Positions 1 to 7,763 of a DNA stretch of 17,239 nt are shown piece by piece. The notes under the pieces were generated by a model. That model was given only the letters and a program-made list of their open reading frames with translations. It did no database searches and was not told the origin of the DNA. Origin of the DNA: CAZHSN01 sp964535125 (GTDB taxonomy: Bacteria > Armatimonadota > HRBIN16); contig CAZHSN010000074.1 of assembly GCA_964535125.1 (NCBI GenBank), forward strand, positions 1 through 17,239, read 5' to 3'. The translations under genes were made by a program, and so were the position numbers. Position 1 is the stretch's first letter. Every line of letters begins with the position of its first letter.

Positions 1-484
1 GTCCCTGGCCGTACTGCTGCAGATGCATCCGAAATGACAGGCGGTCCGACGGGACCGAATACCGCAGCTGCAGTCGGCTCCATTGTTCAGGGCTGCTGCC
101 CTCCACTTGATCTTCAGCAGAGAGCATGACTCCAGCCCGGGTGTTCCCCTCTGTGCGGATCCATACGCTGATTCCGTATGTCGCACCAGGCAGCACGCTA
201 ACGTCTGTATACCAGCGGCCGACGCTGTCGGCAGTCTCTCCGCGCACCGAGACCGCCGTCTCGCCTTCCGGCCCAGAGCCTGGATGCCGATCGAACAGAC
301 AACGTCCGGCCATCGTGTGCGTATACCAATCAACAACCGCCGCACCTGATCCCATTAATCCCGCATTAGGCGCGATGTTCGCGATAACACGGGCAGCGTC
401 TGCCGACGGCGCAGGAAAACACAGCAGCAGTCCCGCGGCTGCACACAGGTAATTAGCCCAGATGGTTGATTGACGCATGCGCAT
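1..484 (-). CDS. Secreted protein with carbohydrate-binding-like beta-sandwich, partial (C-terminus beyond left edge)
   Basis: The reverse strand is open from an ATG at 484 to the window edge, giving 161 residues with no stop. It begins MRMRQSTIWANYLCAAAGLL: a short basic N-terminus, a hydrophobic core and an APSADA-type signal peptidase I site near residue 29, so the product is probably exported. Residues about 35-161 look like a CBM4/9-type or galactose-binding beta-sandwich, with a RWYTDVSVLPGATYGISVWI stretch (ligand-facing aromatic, then 'PG-x-x-Y-x-x-S-x-W') and a later W-S-R-L-Q-L strand. The start at 484 is favoured by GGGAG (491-495 on the plus strand, as CTCCC) 8 nt upstream; an in-frame ATG at 478 is possible. 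The gene is divergent from the AraC regulator and may share its control region. The catalytic part, if any, lies outside the window, so function is not assigned. Confidence 0.8.
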   Translation of the reverse strand, partial: MRMRQSTIWANYLCAAAGLLLCFPAPSADAARVIANIAPNAGLMGSGAAVVDWYTHTMAGRCLFDRHPGSGPEGETAVSVRGETADSVGRWYTDVSVLPGATYGISVWIRTEGNTRAGVMLSAEDQVEGSSPEQWSRLQLRYSVPSDRLSFRMHLQQYGQG

Positions 485-629
485 CCTGATGTCTCCCTAT
501 GGTAGTCAAGCATCAATAGGCCGCAGGGCGCATCAATCCCTGCTTCCCGCATACCGGCTGTCCTCGTCACACGCCGCCGTTCTGGTAAGATAAGCGCAAC
601 ACGGAACAAGGCCGGAGGCGCGCTGACCG
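485..629. promoter_or_regulatory. Divergent intergenic control region between secreted protein and AraC-type regulator
   Basis: This 145-bp noncoding spacer separates two divergently read genes and must hold both promoters. It contains the direct repeat described separately at 510-537. A weak -10-like TAAGAT lies at 586-591 on the plus strand, without a convincing -35, so I do not assign promoters exactly. GGAGG at 614-618 is the ribosome-binding site of the regulator, 11 nt before its ATG; a TGA at 624-626 in the same frame excludes any start further upstream. Confidence 0.55.
510..537. promoter_or_regulatory. Candidate AraC-family operator: direct repeat GCATCAAT x2
   Basis: GCATCAAT occurs at 510-517 and again at 530-537, an exact 8-bp direct repeat with a 20-bp period (about two helical turns). 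AraC-family dimers typically bind two same-orientation half-sites about 21 bp apart, and a divergently placed AraC-type gene starts at 630. The repeat lies 26-53 bp upstream of the leftward gene's ATG. Binding by this particular regulator is an inference. Confidence 0.4.
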
Positions 630-1520
630 ATGCAGTCGATCTGGAGCAACACACTCACCATGGACTGGGTGGAGGGCGATGTATCGCATGTGCGCTGCCC
701 GTACTCCACAGACTGGCGCACGATGCCCTATGCCATGGTGGCCCGCTGGACAGGCGGGTGTGTCCAATGGGAAACAGAGCACGAACAGGTCTGGATCGAC
801 GACGGAGATACGCTGGTCGCACCGGCTGGATTGCGCCATCGCGTCACAACGCCCCTCCAAGGGTGGGTGACCTGCGCCTGGGCGCATATCCAGATACGGG
901 TTTTGGGGCATATCGATCTGCTGGAGCTATTAGGTGTACCCTGGCGCATCACCGGTGTCAGGGCAGAACGGCTGGGACAACTGTGTGCGGAACTCGCCAA
1001 TATGTCTCCCGACCCCGATGACATATGGGCCTCGGTGCAACATCTCACTCGCTGCAGTCATATGCTGGAGATCTTGCTGGAATGTGTTCAGCCGCAGGAC
1101 ACCAACAGAATGCTTGAGCGGAGCGCGCTTCGGTTGGTCCCTGTGCTCACACAGATACACAGCCGGTACGCCGACGCTTGGACGCGCGATGCATTGGCGC
1201 AGATCGCCGGGCTCTCACCCAGTCAGTTCCATACGGTGTTTCGTGATGTCATGGGGGTGTCTCCCATGGACTATGTGCTCTCGGTGCGGCTGCGTCATGC
1301 ACAGGAACAGCTGTTGCGCAGTTCGGACAGCATCAGTGACATCGCGGCAGCGGTTGGGTACCATGATCCGTTCCACTTCAGCCGGTTGTTCAAGGCCCGG
1401 TTTGGGTTGAGTCCAACCGCCTACCGTCAGCAAGTGCAGGAGTCACTGACGCGAATGGCGCAGTGTGACCGAGGTTCGGCCGAGGCCGGTCCGTATCAGG
1501 AGGCGACAGATGACACATAA
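630..1520 (+). CDS. AraC-family transcriptional regulator
   Basis: A 296-residue DNA-binding regulator. Residues about 30-90 resemble the AraC N-terminal cupin-like effector domain (W-x-x-D-x-G-D-x-L-x-x-P-A-G-x-x-H pattern around 56-70). Residues about 170-268 are the two-helix-turn-helix domain: the first HTH around 186-205 (ALAQIAGLSPSQFHTVFR) and the second around 235-262, with the family-typical ISDIAAAVGYHDPFHFSRLF followed by FGLSPTAYR. This layout is that of sugar-responsive AraC activators. It is the first gene of a rightward operon and overlaps the next gene by 11 bp, so it probably controls the two glycosidases and perhaps the divergent secreted protein. The sensed ligand is unknown. 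The tail after residue 270 is charged and poorly conserved. Confidence 0.92.
   Translation: MQSIWSNTLTMDWVEGDVSHVRCPYSTDWRTMPYAMVARWTGGCVQWETEHEQVWIDDGDTLVAPAGLRHRVTTPLQGWVTCAWAHIQIRVLGHIDLLELLGVPWRITGVRAERLGQLCAELANMSPDPDDIWASVQHLTRCSHMLEILLECVQPQDTNRMLERSALRLVPVLTQIHSRYADAWTRDALAQIAGLSPSQFHTVFRDVMGVSPMDYVLSVRLRHAQEQLLRSSDSISDIAAAVGYHDPFHFSRLFKARFGLSPTAYRQQVQESLTRMAQCDRGSAEAGPYQEATDDT
1498..1503 (+). promoter_or_regulatory. Ribosome-binding site that fixes the first glycosidase start at 1510
   Basis: A perfect AGGAGG lies inside the end of the AraC-type gene, 6 nt before ATG 1510. The open frame extends upstream to another ATG at 1465, but that ATG lacks a comparable site and would add an Arg-rich stretch that precedes the recognisable domain. 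Confidence 0.8.
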
Positions 1521-4500
1521 CGCGGACGATACGGTGGAAGGCAATTGGATCTGCCTCGGTGACGCCGCGCATCTCTGGTGGCCGGTACGATCCGGATGGG
1601 GTTTTACGGGTGTCAACACAGCATGGGTGGCATGGGGACAGCCCGAAACACCGATCTCCATCAACGGGCATACCTGCGGGAAGGGGCTGGGATCGATCAC
1701 CACGGGCGAACTGCTGGTGCTGTCGGACGGGAACTATCAGCGCTTCGAGGCTCTGATCGGCGTCCAGACCGGCAGCCCGGGATCGGTTGTCTTTCGCGTG
1801 CTAACCGACGGAGTCGTCCGGTTCACCAGTGAGCCGATGACAGCGGATCATGGCGCCCGTCCCGTGAGTCTTGGCATATCAGGCGTTCGAGAGCTTCGCC
1901 TGCTAGTCGAGGCGGCAAACGGCTCACCCATGTACACGTCGGCCAATTGGGCGGATGCCCGGCTGTTGCCATCAAAGAGTCAACAGCATCATCAGAACCG
2001 CAGCGTAGACATCGTTCCGTTCGGGCGAGTCGTTACGTCGGATCCTCACCGGATACACGGCGTCACCTCGGGCCGGCTCGAACCGATGCCTGCAGCCGAT
2101 GTGTTTCTGGAAGCGCCTGCAGCACTGGAACGCGCCGGTTACCACGTGCCGGTGCATGGCGAGGGTCTGGGCTGCATCGGTGTCAATTGGTCCGCACATC
2201 GGCGACTTGTTTCGGCGGAATGGATACTTGACGCTTCTGAGCTTGCACCGGAGCCACAGCATATCCAACTCCAGTGTTGGGTTCGATCGTCACGATGGCC
2301 AGAAGAGACCGCCTGGCAGGGCCATTGGGAGCCATGGAGCGTGCAGGTCGAACGCACCGGCGACGGGTTTGTCTGGCATGGCTTGGATCGATGCCCAAAC
2401 GGACCGATCGGCACGTTGAAAGTGCGATGGGTCATCACCGGACTGTCACACCCGTTCACCATCCGACATATCCGCGCATGGACGGCGTCGGAGTGGCGCA
2501 CTGCTGAGCTTGTTCTCGAAGCCGATGAGCGCATAACCAGGCCATGGCGCATCGACGTCGTCAATGGCTGTCTGGCGGACCCAACCCGATCCCTGTGGTG
2601 CGGAGAAACCCGTCACGTGGTGCGTGTGCTCTACAGCGCCCCCGGTTTCTTCAAGGGCGACCGGACCCTGCTGCATATCAACCGACCGTCACGCCAGATG
2701 ACAACCGTGGCAGTAGACGATGTGCTGCAGCAGGGTCATGTATATGTGCCCACATCCCGACTGTTGGTTCGGCGATCCGATTCGCATGTACGCATGACCG
2801 CCGTCATCCGCGATGCGGCGCATATACAAACAATCCGGCAGCGCGTTCGGATGCTCCCCGACCAAACGCGTGGACGTGCGCTGCAGGCGGCACGGCGCGT
2901 GATCAAGCAGCGTGACATCGGTCCAGCGGTACTGTCTTTGCCATGTGAGAATCATAAACTGGTTGTGGAACGCGATGGCCGGTTCGCACTCACCACTCCG
3001 TCACCCTCGTTTCCGCCGGCATGGAATATGCAGGTAACACCATCGTGTGTGGCTTCGGGTGTTCAACACTTCCAGCGGTCTCTGCACGACGGATGGTTCC
3101 CAATTCCGCAAGCATCCTGGACACAGGGCCATTGTACGTACGGCTATCGAGCTATGGTAGCTCCGTTCGGGGCCACACAGGACAACGTGAAGACACCATG
3201 GGGCGCAACCAGACCACTGGCAGCAGTCACATACCATGTCGGCAACACGTCCAGCCAGCCCGAACCGATCACGATGACATTCCGCATCCAGTCACCCCAT
3301 CCGCTGGCCGTACAAGGCTTTACGGAGAACCGCTGCATCGTGTTAGGCACAGCACAGGAGACGCATGCCGCGGTGCGTTGTACGGGAGGAAGCGCCTGCC
3401 GGATGACGTATGCTGACGACGTGCTGACCGTGTCCACGGAGATCTGTCCGGGCGACAAAGTCTCCTTGCTCTGGTTGCTTCCCTGCTGGTCGGCCGCCTG
3501 CGATGATCTGCCCGACAGCGATGATGAGCTGCTGCGTGATACAGTGGCCTACTGGCAGCGGTATCTGCAGTCAGCCGCACAGATAGAGACGCCGGACCAC
3601 TGGTTGAATGATCTGATCCGGGCGTCTCAGGTCAGTTGCCTGATCGCCGCACGCAGTCACCAAAACGGCCGGTTGATCGCTCCCTGGATTGGTGAAATGG
3701 ACTATCCGGAGTTCGACAGCGAGGCGAACGCGATCATCGCAGGAATGGACTGGATGGGACATCATACCTTCGCCGAACGGTGCCTCGACTTCTTCTTGGC
3801 GCAGTACCGTCCGGAAGGTTATCTGGCGCATGGCTATACGATGATCGGCATGGGCTGGCATCTGACCACACTCTGCGACCATGTACATCTGACCGCTGGC
3901 CTCGCATGGGTTTCACGGCACATGGACAAACTCATCAGAGGATGCCGCTGGATTGCGGAGCAGCGTAGTAAAACGGCCGACCTGGGGCTGATGCCGCCTG
4001 GCGTGGTTGCAGACTGGAACGCCTACGGATACACCTTTACACAGAATGGCTACTATTGGCTTGGCTTGGCTCGGATGGCAGATATGCTGAAACGGCTGCG
4101 CCATCCCGACGCCAAACGGGTGGCCAATGAAGCCGAGGCCTTGCGAACGGCAATCTGCAACGCATTGAAGACGGCTAGTGAGAAAGCTCCCGTGGTCCCG
4201 CTGCGTAACGGAACCTGGGTGCGTTTTTACCCCATGCAAGCAGGTCTCCATGGACGTATTAGTGACTTCTACCCGGACGACAACATGTACTTGACCGATC
4301 TGTATGACACGGAGTTGGGCGCACACCATCTGGCTGCCCAAGGCGTCATCCAGCCAACATCCAGGCAAGCCCATGAGATGATCGACCAAATGGAAGACAT
4401 CTCCTTTCTCAAGCCGCCGCCGCTCGATCCCACGAACCGCCCGCAAGACGCCTTGGATACTCATTGGTTCGACTTGGGAGGTTACGCGTCGATGCAGCAC

Positions 4501-5043
4501 GCCTACTGTCACAACATGGAACTCGCCTTGATGCAGCATGACGTGAAGCCTTTTGTGCGCTCATACTGGAACTCCATTGCTGCTACCGTGAACACGGAGA
4601 CTCTGCGGTTTACGGAGAACACCTACGCGAACACCAGCGCCAACAAGACACACACCACGGGCGAGTTTCTGCGCCGCACACGCCTGATGCTGGTGATGGA
4701 GCATGAGGGCATGCTGTGGCTGGCAGCAGGTGTGACCGACCAGTGGATGCACGCCGGCATGCGCCTGCACGTGCACCGGGCGCCAACAGCGTCTGGCCCG
4801 ATCAGCTACACCATCACGTCGCGGATCGACGACGGCGCCATCGATGCCGTCATCGATCCGCCTGTTCGGGACGCCTGCCCTCCCATCCGGCTGCACCTTC
4901 GTCATCCCGACGGCGCGCCGATACGTCGCATCCGTGTAACCGGCGCACAACGCTGGTCACGGGTACGAGGCCGCTCGGCAGTCAACGTCGTCCCCGCAAA
5001 ACAGACGATACACATCACCGTGATGTTCGGAAAACGGCATTAA
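1510..5043 (+). CDS. Large NPCBM-containing six-hairpin (alpha/alpha)6 glycosidase-like protein
   Basis: A 1177-residue protein from ATG 1510. Residues about 15-153 match the NPCBM/NEW2 (CBM51-like) carbohydrate-binding fold: INGHTCGKGLGS, then ELLVLSDGNYQRFEALIGV, GSVVFRVLTDG and a closing ANWADARLL. A long beta-rich middle region (about 160-690) has no family I can name. Residues about 695-1045 look like an (alpha/alpha)6 barrel with repeated amphipathic helices and the six-hairpin-style motif G-E-M-D-Y-P-E-F-D (728 onward), then ERCLDFFLAQYRPEGYLAHG. The C-terminus (about 1060-1177) is a beta-sandwich. Such barrels are found in GH78, GH63 and related inverting glycosidases; E729, D731 and E734 are candidate acids by position only. 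No signal peptide is visible. It is translationally coupled to the AraC gene. The hydrolase class is well supported, the substrate is not. Confidence 0.78.
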   Translation: MTHNADDTVEGNWICLGDAAHLWWPVRSGWGFTGVNTAWVAWGQPETPISINGHTCGKGLGSITTGELLVLSDGNYQRFEALIGVQTGSPGSVVFRVLTDGVVRFTSEPMTADHGARPVSLGISGVRELRLLVEAANGSPMYTSANWADARLLPSKSQQHHQNRSVDIVPFGRVVTSDPHRIHGVTSGRLEPMPAADVFLEAPAALERAGYHVPVHGEGLGCIGVNWSAHRRLVSAEWILDASELAPEPQHIQLQCWVRSSRWPEETAWQGHWEPWSVQVERTGDGFVWHGLDRCPNGPIGTLKVRWVITGLSHPFTIRHIRAWTASEWRTAELVLEADERITRPWRIDVVNGCLADPTRSLWCGETRHVVRVLYSAPGFFKGDRTLLHINRPSRQMTTVAVDDVLQQGHVYVPTSRLLVRRSDSHVRMTAVIRDAAHIQTIRQRVRMLPDQTRGRALQAARRVIKQRDIGPAVLSLPCENHKLVVERDGRFALTTPSPSFPPAWNMQVTPSCVASGVQHFQRSLHDGWFPIPQASWTQGHCTYGYRAMVAPFGATQDNVKTPWGATRPLAAVTYHVGNTSSQPEPITMTFRIQSPHPLAVQGFTENRCIVLGTAQETHAAVRCTGGSACRMTYADDVLTVSTEICPGDKVSLLWLLPCWSAACDDLPDSDDELLRDTVAYWQRYLQSAAQIETPDHWLNDLIRASQVSCLIAARSHQNGRLIAPWIGEMDYPEFDSEANAIIAGMDWMGHHTFAERCLDFFLAQYRPEGYLAHGYTMIGMGWHLTTLCDHVHLTAGLAWVSRHMDKLIRGCRWIAEQRSKTADLGLMPPGVVADWNAYGYTFTQNGYYWLGLARMADMLKRLRHPDAKRVANEAEALRTAICNALKTASEKAPVVPLRNGTWVRFYPMQAGLHGRISDFYPDDNMYLTDLYDTELGAHHLAAQGVIQPTSRQAHEMIDQMEDISFLKPPPLDPTNRPQDALDTHWFDLGGYASMQHAYCHNMELALMQHDVKPFVRSYWNSIAATVNTETLRFTENTYANTSANKTHTTGEFLRRTRLMLVMEHEGMLWLAAGVTDQWMHAGMRLHVHRAPTASGPISYTITSRIDDGAIDAVIDPPVRDACPPIRLHLRHPDGAPIRRIRVTGAQRWSRVRGRSAVNVVPAKQTIHITVMFGKRH

Positions 5044-5107
5044 TACGAACGGTCTGGACGGTCAGTCACAATAAGAAAAACACTCGGATCACCGCCAGGA
5101 GTTCGAT

Positions 5108-7273
5108 ATGCTGCGCACCGACACATCGATCACCCCGCCGCCTCCGGATTTGATGCCCGGAGCGCCTGCCGGATTCACTCGGTTCACCATGCCGGGTAGA
5201 CAGCGTCAGGCTCAGTTGCTGAACCGCTATCTATGGGACTTTTTTGTCAACCGTGCGATCAATATGAAAGCCCCGTACTTCAAGGAGTACCTGCAGGTCG
5301 CCGATCTGTGGCTGGATGACGCCGTTGAACCACGGACCAAACGCGCGATCCAGGATCAACATGAGGATGAACTCAACTCGATTTATCAGGATGACGAAGG
5401 GTATCTGAGCAGCCATCAGCTGCTATCGCAAACGCATGACCATGGCTGGCCGTTTCCCTTCTGGTGCTGGCCGATGGGACATGACGGCCATACACGCGCT
5501 TGGGTATGGACAACCCCCTACGGGCAGCCGGCCATTTTCCCTCACTGGCAGCAGGCCCCCTACACGGGACAAGCAGCCACAGAAGGATGGACGCTGCATA
5601 ACATGACCAGCAGAGGGGTGGTCAATGATCGATGGGTGCTCGAGGCAAATGGCCCAGCCCCATCGATCACATCTCCCATGGGTCAGGGATTCGACTCGTT
5701 CTGCGCTCCCTTCATTCAACTGAGAGCCATATGTCACTCACAGCCCCACCTGATGAATGGCGCACGGCTGTACTGGAAGCGCACTGAAGATGCGGAATTC
5801 ACACTCGACAGATCCATGCCGATGCTGATAGACGCTTACGGGCATAACGATCGAGGCGTGAATGCTCAGACCGGCACAAACCATTGCGTTGCCAAGCTGT
5901 ACGACCATCCGCTGTATAACGGCCAGATTGAACAGATACGCATCGCGTTCAATCCAGAAGCGACAAACGAAACATTTTGGCTTGCAGACCTCTTTACGGC
6001 CTACGATACCCGTCATCCCATCAACAATCCCATCTTCATCATTGCCTGCTGGATGCAGTTTCTATGGACCGGCGACATCGAGTTTCTTAAGCGCAACGTC
6101 GATCGGATGCGCCGGGCGCTGCGCTGGCAGCAGAAAGAAATGAACACGCTGAAGCACAACCATGTGCGCAATACCCTGCCGGGACACGATGGCCGCCCGG
6201 GCTTCCGCCGTGCTGCAGATGGAACGTTGACCATACACTGGGGACATGGCGTCGGCAATAACTACTTCGACATCTGCCCATTCGGATATGACGATGCCTA
6301 TGCAACCGCACAGTACTACCGGATGATCATGGTCATGGCAGAAGTAGAAGATGCGGTACGCCGTCATCCGGAATGGGGCATCGCGCCAGACACGGAATGG
6401 ACTCCGCGGTCGCTCCGGCGACACGCAGAGGCTGTCAAACGGGTGTTCAACACGAAGTTCTGGGATAACAGGAATGGACGATTCATCGCCTGCATCGATG
6501 CCGACGGGAAGAAGTGGGACTTCGGATACACCTTCGTCAACCTGGAGGCCATCTGGTACGACGCCGCCACCCCTCAGCGCGCGCGACAGATCTTCGAATG
6601 GCTTGACGGCAAGCGGATCGTCGAAGGAGATACATCCACCGGGAAAGACATCTACTTCTGGCGGTTTGCGCCCCGTATATCCACACGGCGCAATCTCGAG
6701 TGGTACGGACAAGGCTGGTACGCACCCGAAACAGTGCCGTGGGGCGACCAGGTACAGGACGGCGGCGCCGTACTCGGGTTCGCCTTCTACGATCTGATCG
6801 CCCGCCTGCGCGTCATGGGGCCAGACGATGCGTGGAACCGCCTGATGTCAATTCTGCAATGGGAACAGGAAGTGCGGCGCGCCGGCGGGTATCGAGCCTA
6901 TTACGCGCAACGCAATGTGACATTGCAGGGCGGCGGAACCGCCGGCGGCATCGGAATTGACGTGGAGTTCCTGGAGAGCAGCATGCTCCCTGCGATCATC
7001 CCGCTGGGCTTCCTGGGGCTCGAACCGGACGCAGACGCCCTGTGGATACGCCCGAAACTGCCCAAGGCGCAGCCGCAGATGGGTATACATGGCATCCTCT
7101 ACCGCGGCGCCACGCTGGACATCCAGTGCTCCAACCGCGAGATCACCATAGCCGCGCGCAGACTGCGGAACGGGCCGGTACAACTACGTCTGGATGCGGG
7201 CTGGCGTATCGCCGACAAACCTGCACGCATCTTGATCATCGACCGGCCCGGATGTTGGACAATCCGTCGGTGA
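5108..7273 (+). CDS. Second six-hairpin (alpha/alpha)6 glycosidase-like protein (MGH/GH63-like)
   Basis: A 721-residue protein, 64 bp after the first glycosidase, with no terminator between and AGGAG 6 nt before its ATG. The N-terminal third is beta-rich, with W-P-F-P-F-W-C-W-P and a galactose-binding-like stretch about residues 190-290. Residues about 290-650 carry the alpha-toroid pattern: FIIACWMQFLWTGDIEFLKR (tandem helix repeat), WDFGYTFVNLEAIWYD from W470, VPWGDQVQDGGAVLGF from V543, and GGGTAGGIGIDVEFLES near 612-623. A beta-sandwich C-terminus (LGLEPDADALWIRPKLP) closes it, as in many GH-G/GH-L-like glycosidases. Acidic residues D547, D551, D618 and E620 lie in the most conserved-looking blocks but are not assigned. 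No signal peptide. It is not a near copy of the upstream glycosidase, so the two may act on different linkages. The exact family is uncertain. Confidence 0.75.
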   Translation: MLRTDTSITPPPPDLMPGAPAGFTRFTMPGRQRQAQLLNRYLWDFFVNRAINMKAPYFKEYLQVADLWLDDAVEPRTKRAIQDQHEDELNSIYQDDEGYLSSHQLLSQTHDHGWPFPFWCWPMGHDGHTRAWVWTTPYGQPAIFPHWQQAPYTGQAATEGWTLHNMTSRGVVNDRWVLEANGPAPSITSPMGQGFDSFCAPFIQLRAICHSQPHLMNGARLYWKRTEDAEFTLDRSMPMLIDAYGHNDRGVNAQTGTNHCVAKLYDHPLYNGQIEQIRIAFNPEATNETFWLADLFTAYDTRHPINNPIFIIACWMQFLWTGDIEFLKRNVDRMRRALRWQQKEMNTLKHNHVRNTLPGHDGRPGFRRAADGTLTIHWGHGVGNNYFDICPFGYDDAYATAQYYRMIMVMAEVEDAVRRHPEWGIAPDTEWTPRSLRRHAEAVKRVFNTKFWDNRNGRFIACIDADGKKWDFGYTFVNLEAIWYDAATPQRARQIFEWLDGKRIVEGDTSTGKDIYFWRFAPRISTRRNLEWYGQGWYAPETVPWGDQVQDGGAVLGFAFYDLIARLRVMGPDDAWNRLMSILQWEQEVRRAGGYRAYYAQRNVTLQGGGTAGGIGIDVEFLESSMLPAIIPLGFLGLEPDADALWIRPKLPKAQPQMGIHGILYRGATLDIQCSNREITIAARRLRNGPVQLRLDAGWRIADKPARILIIDRPGCWTIRR

Positions 7274-7276
7274 CCG

Positions 7277-7702
7277 CTAGAACGCCGGCGGTATAGGTTG
7301 ACTGCCGGCGTTCGCCCTTTCAGGGTTCGGCCCATACTGATTATCGCCTGGCTCGCTCTCCAGCAGGTGAATAACAACAAGCGCGATGGCCCCCACCAGT
7401 GGCACCAACACCAGAAGCAGCCACCAGGCGCTGCGTCCCGTATCGTGCAAACGCCGTACAGAAACGGCCAGTCCCGGTAGCAGGATCACCAGGCTGTACA
7501 GCACCTGCAATTTGTCAAAAACAGAAGCAATTTGGGCAAGGATGCTTAACACTACGAGCACGCCAAGATTGGCTAAGAAGAACAACCAATACTCGGCGCG
7601 TCCCGCTCGCCCTGAGAAGTCCAATGCTCGCTGAAATACCCGCACATAGTTGTCGCGAATCCGCTGCCAGATGTCTGCAGTGGTTGGCTCCGGTATAGCC
7701 AT
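7277..7702 (-). CDS. DUF805 family inner-membrane protein (YhaH-like)
   Basis: A 141-residue membrane protein with the diagnostic DUF805 blocks: F-S-G-R-A-G-R-A-E-Y-W-L-F-F (29-42), the hydrophobic core LPGLAVSVRRLHDTGRSAWW (75-94), and ESEPGDNQYGPNP (115-127). Three to four hydrophobic segments are visible (about 39-60, 66-82, 92-113). It is located in the inner membrane; its biochemical role is not established in this family. It follows the GxGYxYP gene by 61 bp, so it may be the last gene of the transporter operon or be read independently. It ends 3 bp from the stop of the convergent glycosidase. The start ATG 7702 has AAAGGA about 12 nt upstream, a weak site. Confidence 0.9.
   Translation of the reverse strand: MAIPEPTTADIWQRIRDNYVRVFQRALDFSGRAGRAEYWLFFLANLGVLVVLSILAQIASVFDKLQVLYSLVILLPGLAVSVRRLHDTGRSAWWLLLVLVPLVGAIALVVIHLLESEPGDNQYGPNPERANAGSQPIPPAF
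7281..7312. repeat. Perfect 9-bp inverted repeat at a convergent gene junction, weak terminator candidate
   Basis: AACGCCGGC (7281-7289) and GCCGGCGTT (7304-7312) form a 9-bp stem with a 14-nt loop, 7 bp after the stop of the second glycosidase. It lies inside the last codons of the convergent DUF805 gene. A long U-tract does not follow on either strand (only CCCTTT on the plus strand), so intrinsic termination is doubtful; it may still act as a structured 3' end for the glycosidase mRNA. Confidence 0.35.
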
Positions 7703-7763
7703 GATGAGCGCCCATCCTTTCGCATATCCTGTGAAACCAGCCGCCGGGCGATGTCGGCCGCAA

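Noticed and set aside
83..452. Plus-strand open frames of 88 and 108 codons near the left edge
   Set aside because: They lie antisense to a secreted protein with a convincing signal peptide, RBS and beta-sandwich pattern; their own translations are Arg/Pro-rich and featureless.
3913..4539. Minus-strand 208-codon open frame
   Set aside because: Lies inside the first glycosidase catalytic region, with no recognisable motif or ribosome-binding site; treated as a shadow.
6062..6712. Minus-strand 216-codon open frame
   Set aside because: Entirely antisense to conserved blocks of the second glycosidase and lacking any domain.
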